Source: Lepidurus packardi
Taxonomy: Eukaryota; Arthropoda; Branchiopoda; Notostraca; Triopsidae
Direction of reading: 5' to 3'
Length of the DNA stretch: 64,000 nt
NCBI GenBank assembly: GCA_023053545.1
Contig: JAKZAN010000116.1
Span: 1-64,000, forward strand
Shown here: piece by piece, positions 63,506-64,000 of the stretch
Layout of the letters: every line of letters begins with the position of its first letter
Numbering within the stretch: the stretch's first letter is position 1
Notes under the pieces: generated by a model
The model's input: the letters and a program-made list of their open reading frames with translations, nothing else
Told to the model about the DNA's origin: nothing
The model's database searches: none
Made by a program: the position numbers and the translations under genes

Positions 63506-64000
63506 ATTCAGTCAGTAAGGAATTAATTCAGGCCCTAAGGAATTAATTCAGTCCGTAAACGATTAATTAAGTCCGTAAGGAATTAATTCAGTCCATAAGG
63601 AATTCATTCAGTCTGTAAGGATTTAATTAAGTCTGTAATTAATTAATTCAGTCCGTAAGGAAGTAATTCAGTCCGTAAGGATATAATTCAGTCCGTAAGG
63701 AATTAATTCAGTCCGTTAGGAAATAATTCAGTTCGTAAGGAATTAATTCAGTCCGTAAGGAATTAATAAAATCCGTACGGAATTAATTCAGACCGTAAGG
63801 AATTAATTAAGTACGTAAGGAATTAATTAAGTCCGTAAGGAATTAATTCAGTCCGTAAGGAATTAATTCAGTCAGTAAGGAATTAATTCAGTCCGTAAGG
63901 AATTAATTCAGTCCGTAAGGTATTAATTCAGTCCGTAAGGAATTAATTCAGTCCGTAAGGAGTTAATTCAGTCCGTAAGGAATTAATTCAGTCCGTAAGG
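63506..64000 (+). repeat. Return of domain A-like modules
   Basis: GTCAGT endings, AATAAAATCCGT/ACGG, CAGACCGT and AAGTACGT monomers reappear in the order used in domain A, interleaved with private variants (GGCCCTAAGG, AAACGATT, GTCCGTTAGGAAAT, AAGGATAT). The array is cut by the window edge. Whether this is a second A block or a local mixed zone cannot be decided here. Confidence 0.7.

Noticed and set aside
1..64000. Open reading frames in the array
   Set aside because: The monomer carries TAA twice on + and TGA plus TAA on -, and 20 bp is not a multiple of 3, so all frames are stopped about every 60 bp. Slightly longer open stretches are chance effects of variant monomers.
1..64000. Heat-shock element or human satellite II/III likeness (GGAAT, GAA...TTC)
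   Set aside because: GGAAT occurs, but not as a 5-bp repeat, and GAA and TTC are 4 bp apart in GAATTAATTC rather than the 2 bp of a heat-shock element.
1..64000. CENP-B box or telomere repeat
   Set aside because: No stretch resembles the CENP-B box core (TTCG....A..CGGG), and no TTAGGG, TTAGG or TTTAGGG runs are present; TTAGG occurs only singly as a monomer variant (GTTAGG, ATTAGG).

Overview
The whole 64 kb is tandem satellite DNA built from one 20-bp monomer, consensus AAGGAATTAATTCAGTCCGT (35% G+C), in roughly 3,200 head-to-tail copies on the + strand. I see no protein-coding gene, RNA gene, transposon or CRISPR array. The consensus carries two TAA per monomer on the + strand and a TGA and a TAA on the - strand. 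Because 20 is not a multiple of 3, every frame meets a stop within about 60 bp, so the array cannot hold a normal ORF. A block this long and gene-free, with nested multi-kb higher-order repeats, points to a eukaryotic (peri)centromeric, subtelomeric or other heterochromatic satellite. The host cannot be named from the sequence. The array runs past both window edges.

Layout: (1) Domain A, 1 to about 41.0 kb, is a mosaic of recurring modules. One is an end-cap with AATCGATT followed by a 12-bp truncated monomer. A second is a 7-monomer block beginning AAGGAATTATTTCAGTACGT. A third carries AATAAAATCCGTACGG and CAGACCGT. (2) A degenerate junction lies at about 40.97-41.2 kb and ends in 110 bp of pure A/T (41216-41325). 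(3) Domain B, 41.3-63.5 kb, uses other marker monomers: GTCCGGATGAAATT, CAGTAAGAAAGGAATTCAATC, AAGTGCGT, 12+8 bp double truncations, and a micro-inverted ATTCCTTACGGAATT. (4) From about 63.5 kb to the right edge A-like modules return.

On top of the monomer there are segmental duplications at many scales, each recognised by shared rare variants: offsets of 4,576, 3,180, 3,532, 3,038, 792, 912, 1,156, 1,869, 992, 300, 1,150 and 4,058 bp, plus a dispersed copy 7,267 bp away. Most copies differ by only a few bases, so amplification looks recent and stepwise.

The outstanding structure is at 57.1-59.8 kb. A 717-bp piece (58461-59177) is the reverse complement of 57125-57841 and is the only long - strand-oriented stretch in the window. 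It is flanked on both sides by direct copies of the same 619-bp spacer. This looks like a fold-back or template-switch rearrangement inserted into one copy of a 4,058-bp macro-repeat, or an assembly artefact of the same form. A second notable feature is a domain-B monomer junction whose 4-nt core GTAA is flipped to TTAC inside palindromic arms. It looks like a hairpin-loop inversion that was later amplified.
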